31,961 nucleotides of DNA from a virus, in IMG/VR virus record IMGVR_UViG_3300048930_000441, positions 1-31,961 of that record; one strand, given 5' to 3'. Position numbers and translations under genes: made by a program. Of the stretch, positions 22,479 through 29,656 are shown in pieces; position 1 is the first letter of the stretch; every line of letters begins with the position of its first letter. The notes beneath the pieces are model-generated. The model saw only the letters and a list, made by a program, of their open reading frames with translations, was not told the origin of the DNA and ran no database searches.

Positions 22479-23459
22479 ATGCCTTATCCGAATCAGTACA
22501 TCCGCGGCGTGACGACCAGCGACACGAAGCTGGAGCCGCGTCAGGGCGAAGCGCCGGGCGGCAACTCGCTCGGCGGCTCCTACATCGGCAACGCCCACAC
22601 GTTCCGGGTGACCAGCCACGACGCCGGGCAGACGGGAGCCATCCAGCCGCCCTACGACTACGACTGGACGGCGGTCACGTTCGACGGGGCGAACGACTAC
22701 CTGTCGAACCCGACGAACCTCGGGCTTTCTGGATCGGCCCACGTCATCGCCGCGGTGCGCATCTTCATCGACGCCCTGCCGGTGGCGAACCAGACCCTCA
22801 TCGGCCACACGACGAGCGCGATCCCGCAGTCGCTGCTGGCGATCACGTCCACGGGCGCACTCCGGGTGGAGGCGTTCACCAACTTCAGCAACTCGGGCTT
22901 CGTCGACGAGACGGCGGCGGGCGTTGTGCCGATCAAGCAGTGGGTCACGATCCACCTGTGGGCGCTGCAGGGCGGGGTGGTGACCCCGTCCGGGGATGTG
23001 GCGAGCATTGCGTCGGGCTCGCGCCGCGTCTGGTTGAGCGTCAACGGGATGGATCAGCAGCTCCCGTATGGCTTCAATGGCGCCACCACGGTCGCCAAGT
23101 ACAAGGGCAACGTCCCCGTAGACCAGAACGCGGTGACGCCGGGCGGATGGTTCTCGGCGGGCGCCGGCAACTTCACCGTTCCGACCGCGTGGACGATTGG
23201 CGCCCTGCCGGGCGGCACGCAGAAGTTCGCCGGGCGGATGAGCCTCGCGTGGGTGTACTTCGGATCCGTTATCGGCGCCGAAACCATCGTCGATCCCGGC
23301 CAGTTCACGCCGATCCGCTCCCTTGGTGCGCAGCTGGCCGTGCCGGGCATTCGTCCGCACATCGGCTTCGGCGTCGCGCAGACCGCCGTCAACTGGAACG
23401 CCGGGACCAACCTCGGCTCCGGCACCGGGACGTGGACGATGAACGGCGCTGTGACGTAA
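22479..23459 (+). CDS. Tail-associated protein with a concanavalin/LamG-like fold
   Basis: 326 residues from ATG 22479 with a strong AGAGGAG ribosome binding site 8-14 bases upstream, the first gene after a non-overlapping junction. Residues about 65-290 have the pattern of a LamG/ConA-like lectin: VTFDGANDYLSNPT, VIAAVRIFIDALP, LIGHTTS, QWVTIHLW, RRVWLSVNGM, WTIGALPGGTQKFAGRMSLAWVYFG. Such modules in phage bind surface glycans. It is probably a receptor-binding or adhesin component attached to the tail. The C-terminus ends with a Gly/Thr-rich beta strand. It overlaps the next gene by TAATG. Confidence 0.68.
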   Translation: MPYPNQYIRGVTTSDTKLEPRQGEAPGGNSLGGSYIGNAHTFRVTSHDAGQTGAIQPPYDYDWTAVTFDGANDYLSNPTNLGLSGSAHVIAAVRIFIDALPVANQTLIGHTTSAIPQSLLAITSTGALRVEAFTNFSNSGFVDETAAGVVPIKQWVTIHLWALQGGVVTPSGDVASIASGSRRVWLSVNGMDQQLPYGFNGATTVAKYKGNVPVDQNAVTPGGWFSAGAGNFTVPTAWTIGALPGGTQKFAGRMSLAWVYFGSVIGAETIVDPGQFTPIRSLGAQLAVPGIRPHIGFGVAQTAVNWNAGTNLGSGTGTWTMNGAVT

Positions 23460-24952
23460 TGACCTACGTCGTCCCGGATCCACGCACGGAGGCATTCGCT
23501 CGCATTCCCGCGAGCCGGTGCCTCATCCTGTCCAACTCGGACGTGGCGTGGTCGGGGACTGCGGCCTCGACCTACGCCGCGGCCCGAGGGATCCCGGGCG
23601 GCAACATCATCACGGCGGCGCTCGGCACGTCCTCTGACTGGGACCCGGGCAGCAATGCCGCCATTGCCGCCCTCGCCGCCACACTGGATGCCGCCCGCAT
23701 CGCCAAGGATGCCCGCGCCATCCTCATCGCCCCCGGCTGCCCGACGCGGGTGCGAGTGCGTGGGGTGGTGCTCTCGTGGTCGAGCTACGACTCAACGGCC
23801 AGCGGCTACCCCTCGCTGGGGCATCTCGTGCAGGGCTGCCCCTCGTATGCGGCCATCTTCTCCGGGGGGCGGGTCGTGTCCTGCCGGGAGTTGGGGTCGG
23901 GGAACTGGCGGTGGTGGATTTGGGGCGCCCCCTCCGGCGAGAACGTCGAAGCGTGGAGCGGGCGCATCGCGTGGCAGCTGGGCGTGTCGACGGACCGGCA
24001 GGAACTGTCGACGACGTACCAGATCGTGTCCGTCCGCACGGACGCCAGCGGCCCGGGCGGACTCTCCGGCGGCGCGACGATGCCCACTCAGCTGGGGACC
24101 CAGCTGGCCGGGTGGCGCGGGGCACGGGTGATCCCCGCCGGCAGGATCGGCTGGGGCGCGTGGCGCAATCCAGCCTCTGACTGGCGGGAGACTGCTGGCA
24201 CCTGGAACGGCCCGCTGAACTCATCTATCGCTGCTGGCGCCCTGACCGCCCAGCCCGGGCGGCTGCTGTTCTCGCTGTTCGACGCCACCAGTTCGATGCG
24301 GCAGTGGGCGGGACTCGCCAAGCGGTGCAGCGACTGGGGCTATGCCACCGGCTACTTCTACCGCGGCACCCCGACGGCAGCCGCCGAGGCGCTGTGTCCC
24401 GCGGCGGGAGCGGAGTGGACCGAAGCCGCCTTCGAGGGCGGCAGCATCGTGGGCGAAGACTACTACCTGCTCGGCGGTGACGCGGTGAACGCCGACGAGC
24501 CCGTGACGGACGAGCCCTTCCGGTCAGCACTCGATCCGCTGGACGGCGCAGCCGTCACCACGATGGGCGCCTCCTACGGCTACGACTGGGCCATCCGGGG
24601 GCTGCAGACCGGCGCTGCTGCTGGCGTGGTGGACGTGTGCCACCGGGTCGCAGGCGAGACGCAGACCGCATGGCTCAATGCCTGGCTCACGCTCCGCGGA
24701 ATGACCGGCCTCGAGGCTCTCTGGTTCTACGGCGGCGCCTCGTTCCCGCAGGGCGACCCGCTGCACCGGCCCTTTCACTTCGATCCCGCCGGCTCGCTGT
24801 CGCTGCTGGAGTCGCCCAATGACAGCGGCTGGGTCCCACCCGACCCACCCCCGCCCATCACCGGACCCGGCGAGATGATCTATTACGGAGGCAGCGGCGG
24901 CACTTTCCGCTCGCCTCGTTTCACTGGCCACAGACGCAACTTCAGGAGATGA
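23459..24952 (+). CDS. TIGR03790-like protein in the tail module
   Basis: 497 residues from ATG 23459. The N-terminus (RCLILSNSDV ... STYAAARGIPGGNIITAALGTS) and the end of the domain (LRGMTGLEALWFYGGASFPQGDPLHRPF, to about 439) resemble the bacterial TIGR03790 family, where a nucleotide- or protease-like alpha/beta fold is suspected but no function is known. It lies between two receptor-type genes, so it is probably a virion surface protein. A Pro-rich tail (WVPPDPPPPITGPGE) and a Gly/Arg-rich end follow, perhaps for attachment. No signal peptide. An enzyme acting on surface polymers is one possibility, unproven. Confidence 0.6.
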   Translation: MTYVVPDPRTEAFARIPASRCLILSNSDVAWSGTAASTYAAARGIPGGNIITAALGTSSDWDPGSNAAIAALAATLDAARIAKDARAILIAPGCPTRVRVRGVVLSWSSYDSTASGYPSLGHLVQGCPSYAAIFSGGRVVSCRELGSGNWRWWIWGAPSGENVEAWSGRIAWQLGVSTDRQELSTTYQIVSVRTDASGPGGLSGGATMPTQLGTQLAGWRGARVIPAGRIGWGAWRNPASDWRETAGTWNGPLNSSIAAGALTAQPGRLLFSLFDATSSMRQWAGLAKRCSDWGYATGYFYRGTPTAAAEALCPAAGAEWTEAAFEGGSIVGEDYYLLGGDAVNADEPVTDEPFRSALDPLDGAAVTTMGASYGYDWAIRGLQTGAAAGVVDVCHRVAGETQTAWLNAWLTLRGMTGLEALWFYGGASFPQGDPLHRPFHFDPAGSLSLLESPNDSGWVPPDPPPPITGPGEMIYYGGSGGTFRSPRFTGHRRNFRR

Positions 24953-25134
24953 GCATGAAATTCACCCAGATCACCAACGTCAAGTTCTTCCAGGTGATGG
25001 CCGACGCTGAACTGAAGGGCACGTTCTTCAGTGAGGCTGAAGCCTACACGCGAGCGGCCGAGATCCTCGAGTCCACGGGCAACGCCGCCATCGTCTACAC
25101 CATGACGCACGAGAGCGTGCGGGTGGAGCGGTAA
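24949..25134 (+). CDS. Small late protein, unknown
   Basis: 61 residues from ATG 24949, overlapping the previous stop (ATGA), with AGGAG just before. A second Met at residue 3 could also start. The sequence is mixed alpha/beta (FTQITNVKFFQV, SEAEAYTRAAEIL, NAAIVYTMTHE) with no motif I recognise. Because it is in the receptor-binding block, it may be a chaperone or a small decoration protein. Confidence 0.5.
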   Translation: MSMKFTQITNVKFFQVMADAELKGTFFSEAEAYTRAAEILESTGNAAIVYTMTHESVRVER

Positions 25135-25137
25135 GCC

Positions 25138-25515
25138 ATGGCCCTCGTACTCACTACCGCAGGCAAGAACACCGTCCTCGACTCGGGGATGCCCTCCCCG
25201 GTCTACCTCCAGCTGCACACGGGCGATCCCACGTCCGCCGGAACCTCTGCCGTCTCAACCATCACGGGCCGGCAGTCGGTGGCGCTCGCCGCCGCTTCCT
25301 CGGGCAACCGGACGAACGGCTCGGGCGTGACGTGGAGCGCGCCCAACGGGATCAGCGGTACGGAAACGCTCTCCCACGCGACCCTGTGGACGGCGTCCTC
25401 GGGCGGCACCTGCCTCGCCTACGGAACCCTCACCAACTCGCGCATCGGCGTCACGAGTGCCGACATCGTGAACGTGCCGGCGGGTGAGGTCGATGTGACG
25501 CTGACGGACCCGTAA
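25138..25515 (+). CDS. Phage tail fiber-like virion protein
   Basis: 125 residues from ATG 25138, three bases after the preceding stop. LQLHTGDPTSAGTSAVSTITGRQSV, SSGNRTNGSGVTWSAP, ETLSHATLWTASSGGTCLAYG and a final PAGEVDVTL match a widespread small virion protein often labelled tail fiber protein in phages of several groups. It is beta-rich and probably decorates the head or tail. No enzymatic residue set is evident. Confidence 0.65.
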   Translation: MALVLTTAGKNTVLDSGMPSPVYLQLHTGDPTSAGTSAVSTITGRQSVALAAASSGNRTNGSGVTWSAPNGISGTETLSHATLWTASSGGTCLAYGTLTNSRIGVTSADIVNVPAGEVDVTLTDP

Positions 25516-25525
25516 GGAGGGCATC

Positions 25526-25819
25526 ATGGCAACCCTGACCGAACTCCATACCCTCGCCGGCTCGCCCGGCATCCTGCTGCCACGCATCCAGGCGGCGCTC
25601 ACGATCAAGGCCTACAGCCTCATCACGGCGCAGGCCACCGCGCCGCAGATCGCGTGGGCGAAGTCCTGCCTTGCGGAGCCCGCCGCCTATGCCGGCATCG
25701 TCCTGCGCTCGGCGCTGGCAGCCAATGCGGCAGCAACGACTGCGCAGATCACGGCGGCCACCGACGAGGCCATTCAGGGCGTGGTCGGCAACGTCGTCGA
25801 CAACCTGCTCGCCAAGTGA
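25526..25819 (+). CDS. Small helical late protein, unknown
   Basis: 97 residues from ATG 25526 with an AAGGAGG ribosome binding site 5-11 bases upstream, among the best in the window, suggesting strong translation. It is alanine-rich and helical (IQAALTIKAYSLITAQAT; LAANAAATTAQITAATDEAIQ), with no membrane helix of full length and no Cys cluster apart from a single Cys. Similar small proteins are found beside tail fiber genes. Function unknown. Confidence 0.55.
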   Translation: MATLTELHTLAGSPGILLPRIQAALTIKAYSLITAQATAPQIAWAKSCLAEPAAYAGIVLRSALAANAAATTAQITAATDEAIQGVVGNVVDNLLAK

Positions 25820-25827
25820 GGTGACCC

Positions 25828-26340
25828 ATGGCGACCTCCAGCGTCAACTACTCCAGCCCGACGACGATCACGATGGACCTGGCGAACCTCGCCAGCGATG
25901 CCAACCTGCTGGCCGGTCGCGAGTCCACACAGATCGACAACACGACGAACAAGTATGAGCAGGTCCATGTGCAGGGCAGCGTCACCGTGGGCACAACGCC
26001 GACGGTGGGCGGCACCATCCAGATCTACCTCTGGGGCTCCGACACTTCCCTCGGCACCACCGCCCGGGACGTGCTGGATGGCACCGACTCCGCGGAGACG
26101 ATCACGAACGCGGGCGTGCGGAACAGCCTGCTGAAGCTCGTCGACACTGTCACCCTGACGGCCAACACATCAGACATCGCCTACCCGGTCGGGCCGTTCG
26201 AGGTGTCGCAGTGGTTCGGCGCCGCGGTCCCGCGGTACTGGGGGCTGTTCGTCGTGCATAACACGGGCGTCAACCTGCGGAACAACGCCGTGAACACGAA
26301 CGCCTTCAGCTACGTCGGCATCAAGCGCGACATCGCGTAA
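25828..26340 (+). CDS. Beta-rich virion protein, unknown
   Basis: 170 residues from ATG 25828, with GAGGTG upstream. The protein is Thr-, Asn- and Val-rich and looks like a beta-sandwich: YEQVHVQGSVTVG, GGTIQIYLWGSDTSLG, NSLLKLVDTVTLTA, YPVGPFEVSQWFG, YWGLFVVHNTG. The last segment (a strand with Trp, then ...VHNTGVNLRNN) resembles the conserved end of small phage decoration proteins. It overlaps the next gene through TAATG. Confidence 0.6.
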   Translation: MATSSVNYSSPTTITMDLANLASDANLLAGRESTQIDNTTNKYEQVHVQGSVTVGTTPTVGGTIQIYLWGSDTSLGTTARDVLDGTDSAETITNAGVRNSLLKLVDTVTLTANTSDIAYPVGPFEVSQWFGAAVPRYWGLFVVHNTGVNLRNNAVNTNAFSYVGIKRDIA

Positions 26341-27611
26341 TGACGGTCGCCCAGCGATGGGTCCGGCAGCCGCCATACCGGGCGGAGCTTGACCCTGCCA
26401 GCCAGATCGCCCGCGGGATCATCGGCGCGGGGTATGCGGGCTACGAGTCGTTCGGCACGGGCCTGAAGCTAGTCAACGGCGCGACGTATCAGCCGGGCGA
26501 CGCGGGGCTGTGCCTGAATGCGCTGAACAGCGGTTCACAGTACGCCACCGCCAGCCGGAACCTAGACCCTACTGCCGTTCCGTTCACTATTCTCGTCGTC
26601 TGGCGCACGACCACGCTGGCGTTCAATACCGGGCTGTTCCAGACCAACGGCGCAAACAACTTTGCCGGTGCGGCCATCATCTGTGACACGGCAGGCTCAA
26701 TCTCCTGCTACTACGGTGACAACGGCGGCACTAACACGACGACCAACCGGCGGCTGTTCTCGACAGCGAGCGGAACCGCCGTCGTTAACCAGACCTCTGC
26801 GGTGGCGTTCTCGATAACTGGCGCGACCGCGGGGACGTGCTTCGTCAATGGGGCACCGCGGACCCTGACGACGGCGGGTAGTGGGGGTGCTTATGCCGGA
26901 TCTAGTGCGACGCCCGCAACGGTTGGCGCGCGCCTGTCCGGCACGGACATTTACGGCACCAAGCAGATATTCGGATACTCCGTCTGGGATCGGGGGCTGA
27001 CTGACTACGAACTCCGCGACATCACCCTGAACCCGTGGCAGTTGTGGCGCGCCCCGCAGCGCCGCCGCCTGTACTCGGTGCCGAGTGGGGGGGCGAGCTA
27101 CGACATCGCCGCTGCCACCTCTGCCGAAGCCTCAGCCGCCGTTGAAACCGCCCTGCTGCGCGTCCTGGGCGGCGCCAGTGCCGAGGCGGATGCGAGTGCG
27201 TCCGTGGCTCTGGTTCGCACCGTGGAAGCGGCTGCTTCGGTCGAGGCGGATGCAGCGGCTGCCATCGCGCTGGCCCGCACGGTGGCGCTGGGCGTCGTCG
27301 CGGAAGCGGACTCCGCGGCAGCCGTGTTCATCGAGATCATGGCGCCCGGCGTCAACGTGGCGGCGGCGGTGGAGGCGGACGCTGCGGCTGCGGTCAGCAT
27401 CGTGCGGCTCATCACGCTGGCTGCTTCGGTCGAGGCGGATGCCGCTGCGGCCACCAGCGTGGTCAGGACGGTGGCGGCTGGTGTCACGGTGGTGACGGCA
27501 GGGCAGGCAACGGTGGGCGTGCAGGTGGGGGCGAGCGAGGTGCCGTACCGCCTCGTCCCGAATCTGTCGATCACCCGCCGGGCAGCGCGGAACCCGACGC
27601 TGCGGCGGTGA
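26340..27611 (+). CDS. LamG-like adhesin with Ala-rich tandem repeats
   Basis: 423 residues from ATG 26340. Residues about 55-240 form a second LamG/ConA-like domain (LNALNSGSQYATASRNLDP; FTILVVWRTT; WDRGLTDYELRDI; PWQLWRAPQRRRL is the usual closing motif). From about 254 to 395 an alanine-rich region consists of six repeats of 19-21 residues built around (A/S)VEADAAAA-x-x-x-(V/A)RT; it predicts a long helix or fibrous rod. A short basic end follows (ITRRAARNPTLRR). It is probably a tail or head fiber. The overlap with the next gene is TGATG. Confidence 0.68.
   Translation: MTVAQRWVRQPPYRAELDPASQIARGIIGAGYAGYESFGTGLKLVNGATYQPGDAGLCLNALNSGSQYATASRNLDPTAVPFTILVVWRTTTLAFNTGLFQTNGANNFAGAAIICDTAGSISCYYGDNGGTNTTTNRRLFSTASGTAVVNQTSAVAFSITGATAGTCFVNGAPRTLTTAGSGGAYAGSSATPATVGARLSGTDIYGTKQIFGYSVWDRGLTDYELRDITLNPWQLWRAPQRRRLYSVPSGGASYDIAAATSAEASAAVETALLRVLGGASAEADASASVALVRTVEAAASVEADAAAAIALARTVALGVVAEADSAAAVFIEIMAPGVNVAAAVEADAAAAVSIVRLITLAASVEADAAAATSVVRTVAAGVTVVTAGQATVGVQVGASEVPYRLVPNLSITRRAARNPTLRR
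27100..27530 (+). repeat. Tandem coding repeats (57-63 bp) in the adhesin gene
   Basis: The SVEAD unit recurs with near-identical DNA: GCTGCTTCGGTCGAGGCGGATGC-type segments start at about 27231 and 27419, and more divergent copies at about 27174, 27297 and 27360. The near-identity of the two copies, set against divergent ones between, suggests recombination or copying within the gene. Copy number could vary among related phages. Confidence 0.6.
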
Positions 27612-27745
27612 TGTGGTGGCGGCTGGCAGTCCTGTGGCTGGCGGTGGCGATGGTCTGGACGGTTGCGACCGGCATCAAGGCGGTCGCGGAGAAGGTGGCG
27701 CGGCCGGTGACCGGCGTCTATGGGATCCGGGGAGTTGAGCAATGA
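27611..27745 (+). CDS. Small single-helix membrane protein at the start of the lysis cassette
   Basis: 44 residues from ATG 27611, sharing its A with the preceding TGA, and its own TGA overlapping the next ATG (27742). Residues 3-20 (WRLAVLWLAVAMVWTVA) form one membrane helix; the rest is basic and short. It is missing from any annotation that requires 60 codons. The position suggests a lysis accessory or holin-like role; the sequence alone does not decide. Confidence 0.55.
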   Translation: MWWRLAVLWLAVAMVWTVATGIKAVAEKVARPVTGVYGIRGVEQ

Positions 27746-28095
27746 ACAAGAAGCAAGAGGGAGAGCCGATGGCCGGAGAGTCGCAGATCCGCGAACTGGA
27801 TCGGGACGTGGTGAGCCTGAAGGTGGGCGTCGCTCAACTCGGCGTCACCGCGAACAACCTCTCGTCTCAGCTGTCCACCATGCAGGTGACCGTCACGGAC
27901 CTGGCCATAAAGATGGCCCAGCTGAACAACTTCGCTTCAAACGTGGAGGAACTGCAGGCCACCGTGAACCGGCTGAACAGCGCACTCGAGCGTGCCAGGG
28001 GCGCGGTGTGGGCCTTCACCGCAGCGGCCACCTTGGTTGGCGCAGTCATTGGGATGGCAGTCAATGCGTTCTTCAGGCTCATCGGAAAGGACTGA
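27742..28095 (+). CDS. Coiled-coil protein with C-terminal membrane helix (XhlA-like)
   Basis: 117 residues from ATG 27742. A charged N-terminus leads into a coiled coil at about 17-88 (IRELDRDVVSLKVGVAQLG ... LQATVNRLNSALERA), ending with one membrane helix (VWAFTAAATLVGAVIGMAV). This is the plan of XhlA-like cell-surface lysis proteins, which act with a holin in some phages. A second Met at residue 10 is preceded by GGGAGAG and could be the real start. It overlaps the next gene by 32 bases. Confidence 0.6.
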   Translation: MNKKQEGEPMAGESQIRELDRDVVSLKVGVAQLGVTANNLSSQLSTMQVTVTDLAIKMAQLNNFASNVEELQATVNRLNSALERARGAVWAFTAAATLVGAVIGMAVNAFFRLIGKD

Positions 28096-28309
28096 CCAGA
28101 CGACGTGGAAGTCCACGGAGTTCTGGCAGAGCGTGTTCGTGCAGGTGACGGCCTTCTACGGGCTCATGACGGATCGCGTCTCGGACGACGCCTACGGCTT
28201 CCTGAGCGCGACGGCCCTCGGTATCTACCTCGGCGCTCGTTCGTACCAGAAGCGCGAGGCTTGGCGATCACGCAGGGATGACGACTATGCGCCGAGACTG
28301 GAGGACTGA
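28064..28309 (+). CDS. Holin-like membrane protein
   Basis: 81 residues from ATG 28064, inside the end of the previous gene. After a short polar start TTWKSTEFW, two apolar stretches follow (about 19-36 VFVQVTAFYGLMTD and about 44-60 GFLSATALGIYLGARSY), with a strongly charged tail (KREAWRSRRDDDYAPRLED). A start resembling KSTEFW with two apolar helices and a basic tail is frequent in proteins next to phage endolysins. It is a good holin candidate, forming the membrane lesion. Its TGA overlaps the spanin ATG at 28309. Confidence 0.6.
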   Translation: MRSSGSSERTDQTTWKSTEFWQSVFVQVTAFYGLMTDRVSDDAYGFLSATALGIYLGARSYQKREAWRSRRDDDYAPRLED

Positions 28310-28830
28310 TGGTTACCATTGCCTACGGCCGTCTGCTCGCTGCAGCCGGGATCTTTGGTGCTGGGCTCATTGCCGGCTGGCTGATTCAGCAGCCGAGGGT
28401 GGACGCGGCGAAGGCAGTCACCGAGTTGGCGAAAGCCGAGTGCGGGCGGGACAAGGCGGCGATAACGGTCCAGCACCTCGAGCAGCTGGTCGCTGGCGAA
28501 CGCGCCGCCCGGGAAGCGCTCACGAAGGCCCAGGAGCGGGCGAAGGAGGCGACCGATGAGTACCACAGGGAAGTGGACCGGATCAGTGCTGCTGTCGATG
28601 GCCTGCCTCGCCGGGTCAGCCGGCTGTGTCAGCCGCCCGGAGAAGCCAGTGCCAGCGCCGCCGGTGGTGGTGCCGGAGCAGAAGCCGGCGATCCCTCGCC
28701 CGCCCGAGGCCGGATTCTTCGTCCGGGAGATGGAGCGGCTGTTGGACCTGATTTCGACGCCCGTCCGTGGCGAGAGTACGCCCGGCAGTGCGAGGCCGTA
28801 GCCGCAGGGCTCCGGGCGTGTCTCCGATGA
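28309..28830 (+). CDS. i-Spanin (Rz-like) inner-membrane subunit
   Basis: 173 residues from ATG 28309. An N-terminal membrane anchor (YGRLLAAAGIFGAGLIAGWLI) is followed by a periplasmic coiled coil (about 30-95, LAKAECGRDKAAITVQHLEQL ... AQERAKEATDEYHREVDRI), the Rz design, and a Gly/Ala/Pro-rich region caused by the overlapping gene. The final WREYARQCEAVAAGLRACL is a second short helix. It would fuse inner and outer membranes with the o-spanin at lysis. The embedded lipoprotein gene in the +1 frame makes the call strong. Confidence 0.75.
   Translation: MVTIAYGRLLAAAGIFGAGLIAGWLIQQPRVDAAKAVTELAKAECGRDKAAITVQHLEQLVAGERAAREALTKAQERAKEATDEYHREVDRISAAVDGLPRRVSRLCQPPGEASASAAGGGAGAEAGDPSPARGRILRPGDGAAVGPDFDARPWREYARQCEAVAAGLRACLR
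28556..28801 (+). CDS. o-Spanin (Rz1-like) lipoprotein embedded in the i-spanin gene
   Basis: 81 residues from ATG 28556, read in another frame inside the i-spanin gene, as with lambda Rz/Rz1. A lipoprotein signal is visible: basic start (GKW), apolar stretch VLLSMACLAGSAGC, with Cys24 (SAGC) or Cys17 (SMAC) as lipid site; neither lipobox is ideal, since -3 is Ser. The mature part is proline-rich (PEKPVPAPPVVVPEQKPAIPRPP), as in Rz1. The protein would sit in the outer membrane and contact the i-spanin. Confidence 0.72.
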   Translation: MSTTGKWTGSVLLSMACLAGSAGCVSRPEKPVPAPPVVVPEQKPAIPRPPEAGFFVREMERLLDLISTPVRGESTPGSARP

Positions 28831-29369
28831 GCCTCTACGACGAAGCCTTCCGCGACCTGATCCTCGTCGAAGGAGGGTACGCGAACGACCCCGTCGACCG
28901 CGGCGGCCGGACCATGTACGGCATCACCGAAGCCGTGGCCCGGGCGGCCGGGTACTCAGGGCCCATGGACAAGCTCACCCTCCCCACTGCCAAGGCCATC
29001 TACCGGCGCTACTACTGGGACGCCATGCGGCTGGATCAGGTGGCCGAGATCGCTTCAGGCGTCGCCGTGGAGTTGTTCGACACCGGGGTGAACATGGGCA
29101 CCCGGACGGCCGTCCGGTTCCTGCAGACCGCCCTGAACGCCCTCAACCGGGAGGAGCGGGACTATCCCGATGTGGACGTGGACGGGAGCCTCGGGCCGGG
29201 CACCCTCGAGGCGCTACGGGCCTTCGTCCGGGCCAGAGGCCAGGAGGGCCGGGTGGTGCTGCTCAGGGCCCTGAACGGCCTGCAGGCGGCCCGGTACATC
29301 CAGATCGCCAGCACCGACCGGACACAAGAGCGGTACGTTTACGGGTGGCTCAAGCATCGGGTCGCCTGA
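28827..29369 (+). CDS. Endolysin, GH108-type lysozyme with PG-binding end
   Basis: 180 residues from ATG 28827, overlapping the i-spanin stop (ATGA); the longer frame to 28767 lies inside the spanin gene and is not used. The N-terminus FRDLILVEGGYANDPVDRGGRTMYGIT is the GH108 (ZliS-like) signature with the catalytic Glu15 in EGGY. YRRYYWDAMRLDQV and ELFDTGVNMG follow, then a peptidoglycan-binding end (VDGSLGPGTLEALRAFV). It cuts the glycan chain of peptidoglycan. There is no signal peptide, so release requires a holin. Last gene of the late transcript. Confidence 0.9.
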   Translation: MSLYDEAFRDLILVEGGYANDPVDRGGRTMYGITEAVARAAGYSGPMDKLTLPTAKAIYRRYYWDAMRLDQVAEIASGVAVELFDTGVNMGTRTAVRFLQTALNALNREERDYPDVDVDGSLGPGTLEALRAFVRARGQEGRVVLLRALNGLQAARYIQIASTDRTQERYVYGWLKHRVA

Positions 29370-29580
29370 CTGTCTGATATTCGGCAGCCCGACTCGCTCC
29401 CGCCCGGGGAAAACCGCTGCCCGCAGCGCGGATTATCAGACACCTGAGAGGGTCGATTCGCCCGGCCGGCCAACGGCTTGGGCCTGATTGAGCGCCTGCC
29501 TTTTAACCAGATTTCGGCACCCGTAAGCCGCTGATTTCGTGGCGAAACAGCCCCGGGCTGGGGGAGCCTGTCTGATATTC
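29370..29580. other. Attachment-site spacer with TGTCTGATATTCGG repeats
   Basis: No gene. TGTCTGATATTCGG occurs at 29371-29384 and again at 29569-29582, running into the tRNA's first two bases, and TATCAGACA (29434-29442) is the exact reverse complement of its first nine bases. Related CAGATTTCGG and CTGATTTCG lie at about 29508 and 29532. A 6-bp hairpin CGCTGC-CC-GCAGCG (29415-29428) is nested within the 29371/29442 inverted repeat. Position between lysis genes and tRNA/int suggests integrase arm-type sites or a terminator. There is no T-run. Confidence 0.5.
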
Positions 29581-29656
29581 GGGTCGGTAGCTCAGTCGGT
29601 AGAGCAGCGGGCTTTTAACTCGTTGGTCGTGGGTTCAAGTCCCACCCGACCCACCA
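29581..29656 (+). tRNA. tRNA-Lys (UUU), complete, CCA encoded; likely attachment site
   Basis: Acceptor stem GGGTCGG (29581-29587) pairs with CCGACCC (29646-29652), then A and CCA (29654-29656). D-arm AGCTCAGTCGGTAGAGC, anticodon loop CTTTTAA (anticodon TTT), T-loop GGTTCAAGTCC. All parts are intact. The integrase stop codon begins at the next base (29657). Phages with tyrosine integrases often insert at tRNA 3' ends, so the tRNA or its 3' half is probably the att core. Confidence 0.93.

Noticed and set aside
22479-27611. Diversity-generating retroelement target among the adhesin genes
   Set aside because: No reverse transcriptase gene and no template/variable repeat pair were seen in the window.
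29573-29578. TGATAT as a -10 promoter box for the tRNA
   Set aside because: It lies 2 bases before the mature tRNA 5' end, so transcription would start inside the tRNA; there is no matching -35 box.
29370-29580. CRISPR-like repeats beside the tRNA
   Set aside because: Only two direct copies of 14 bases, 198 bases apart, with no regular spacers; integrase sites explain them better.
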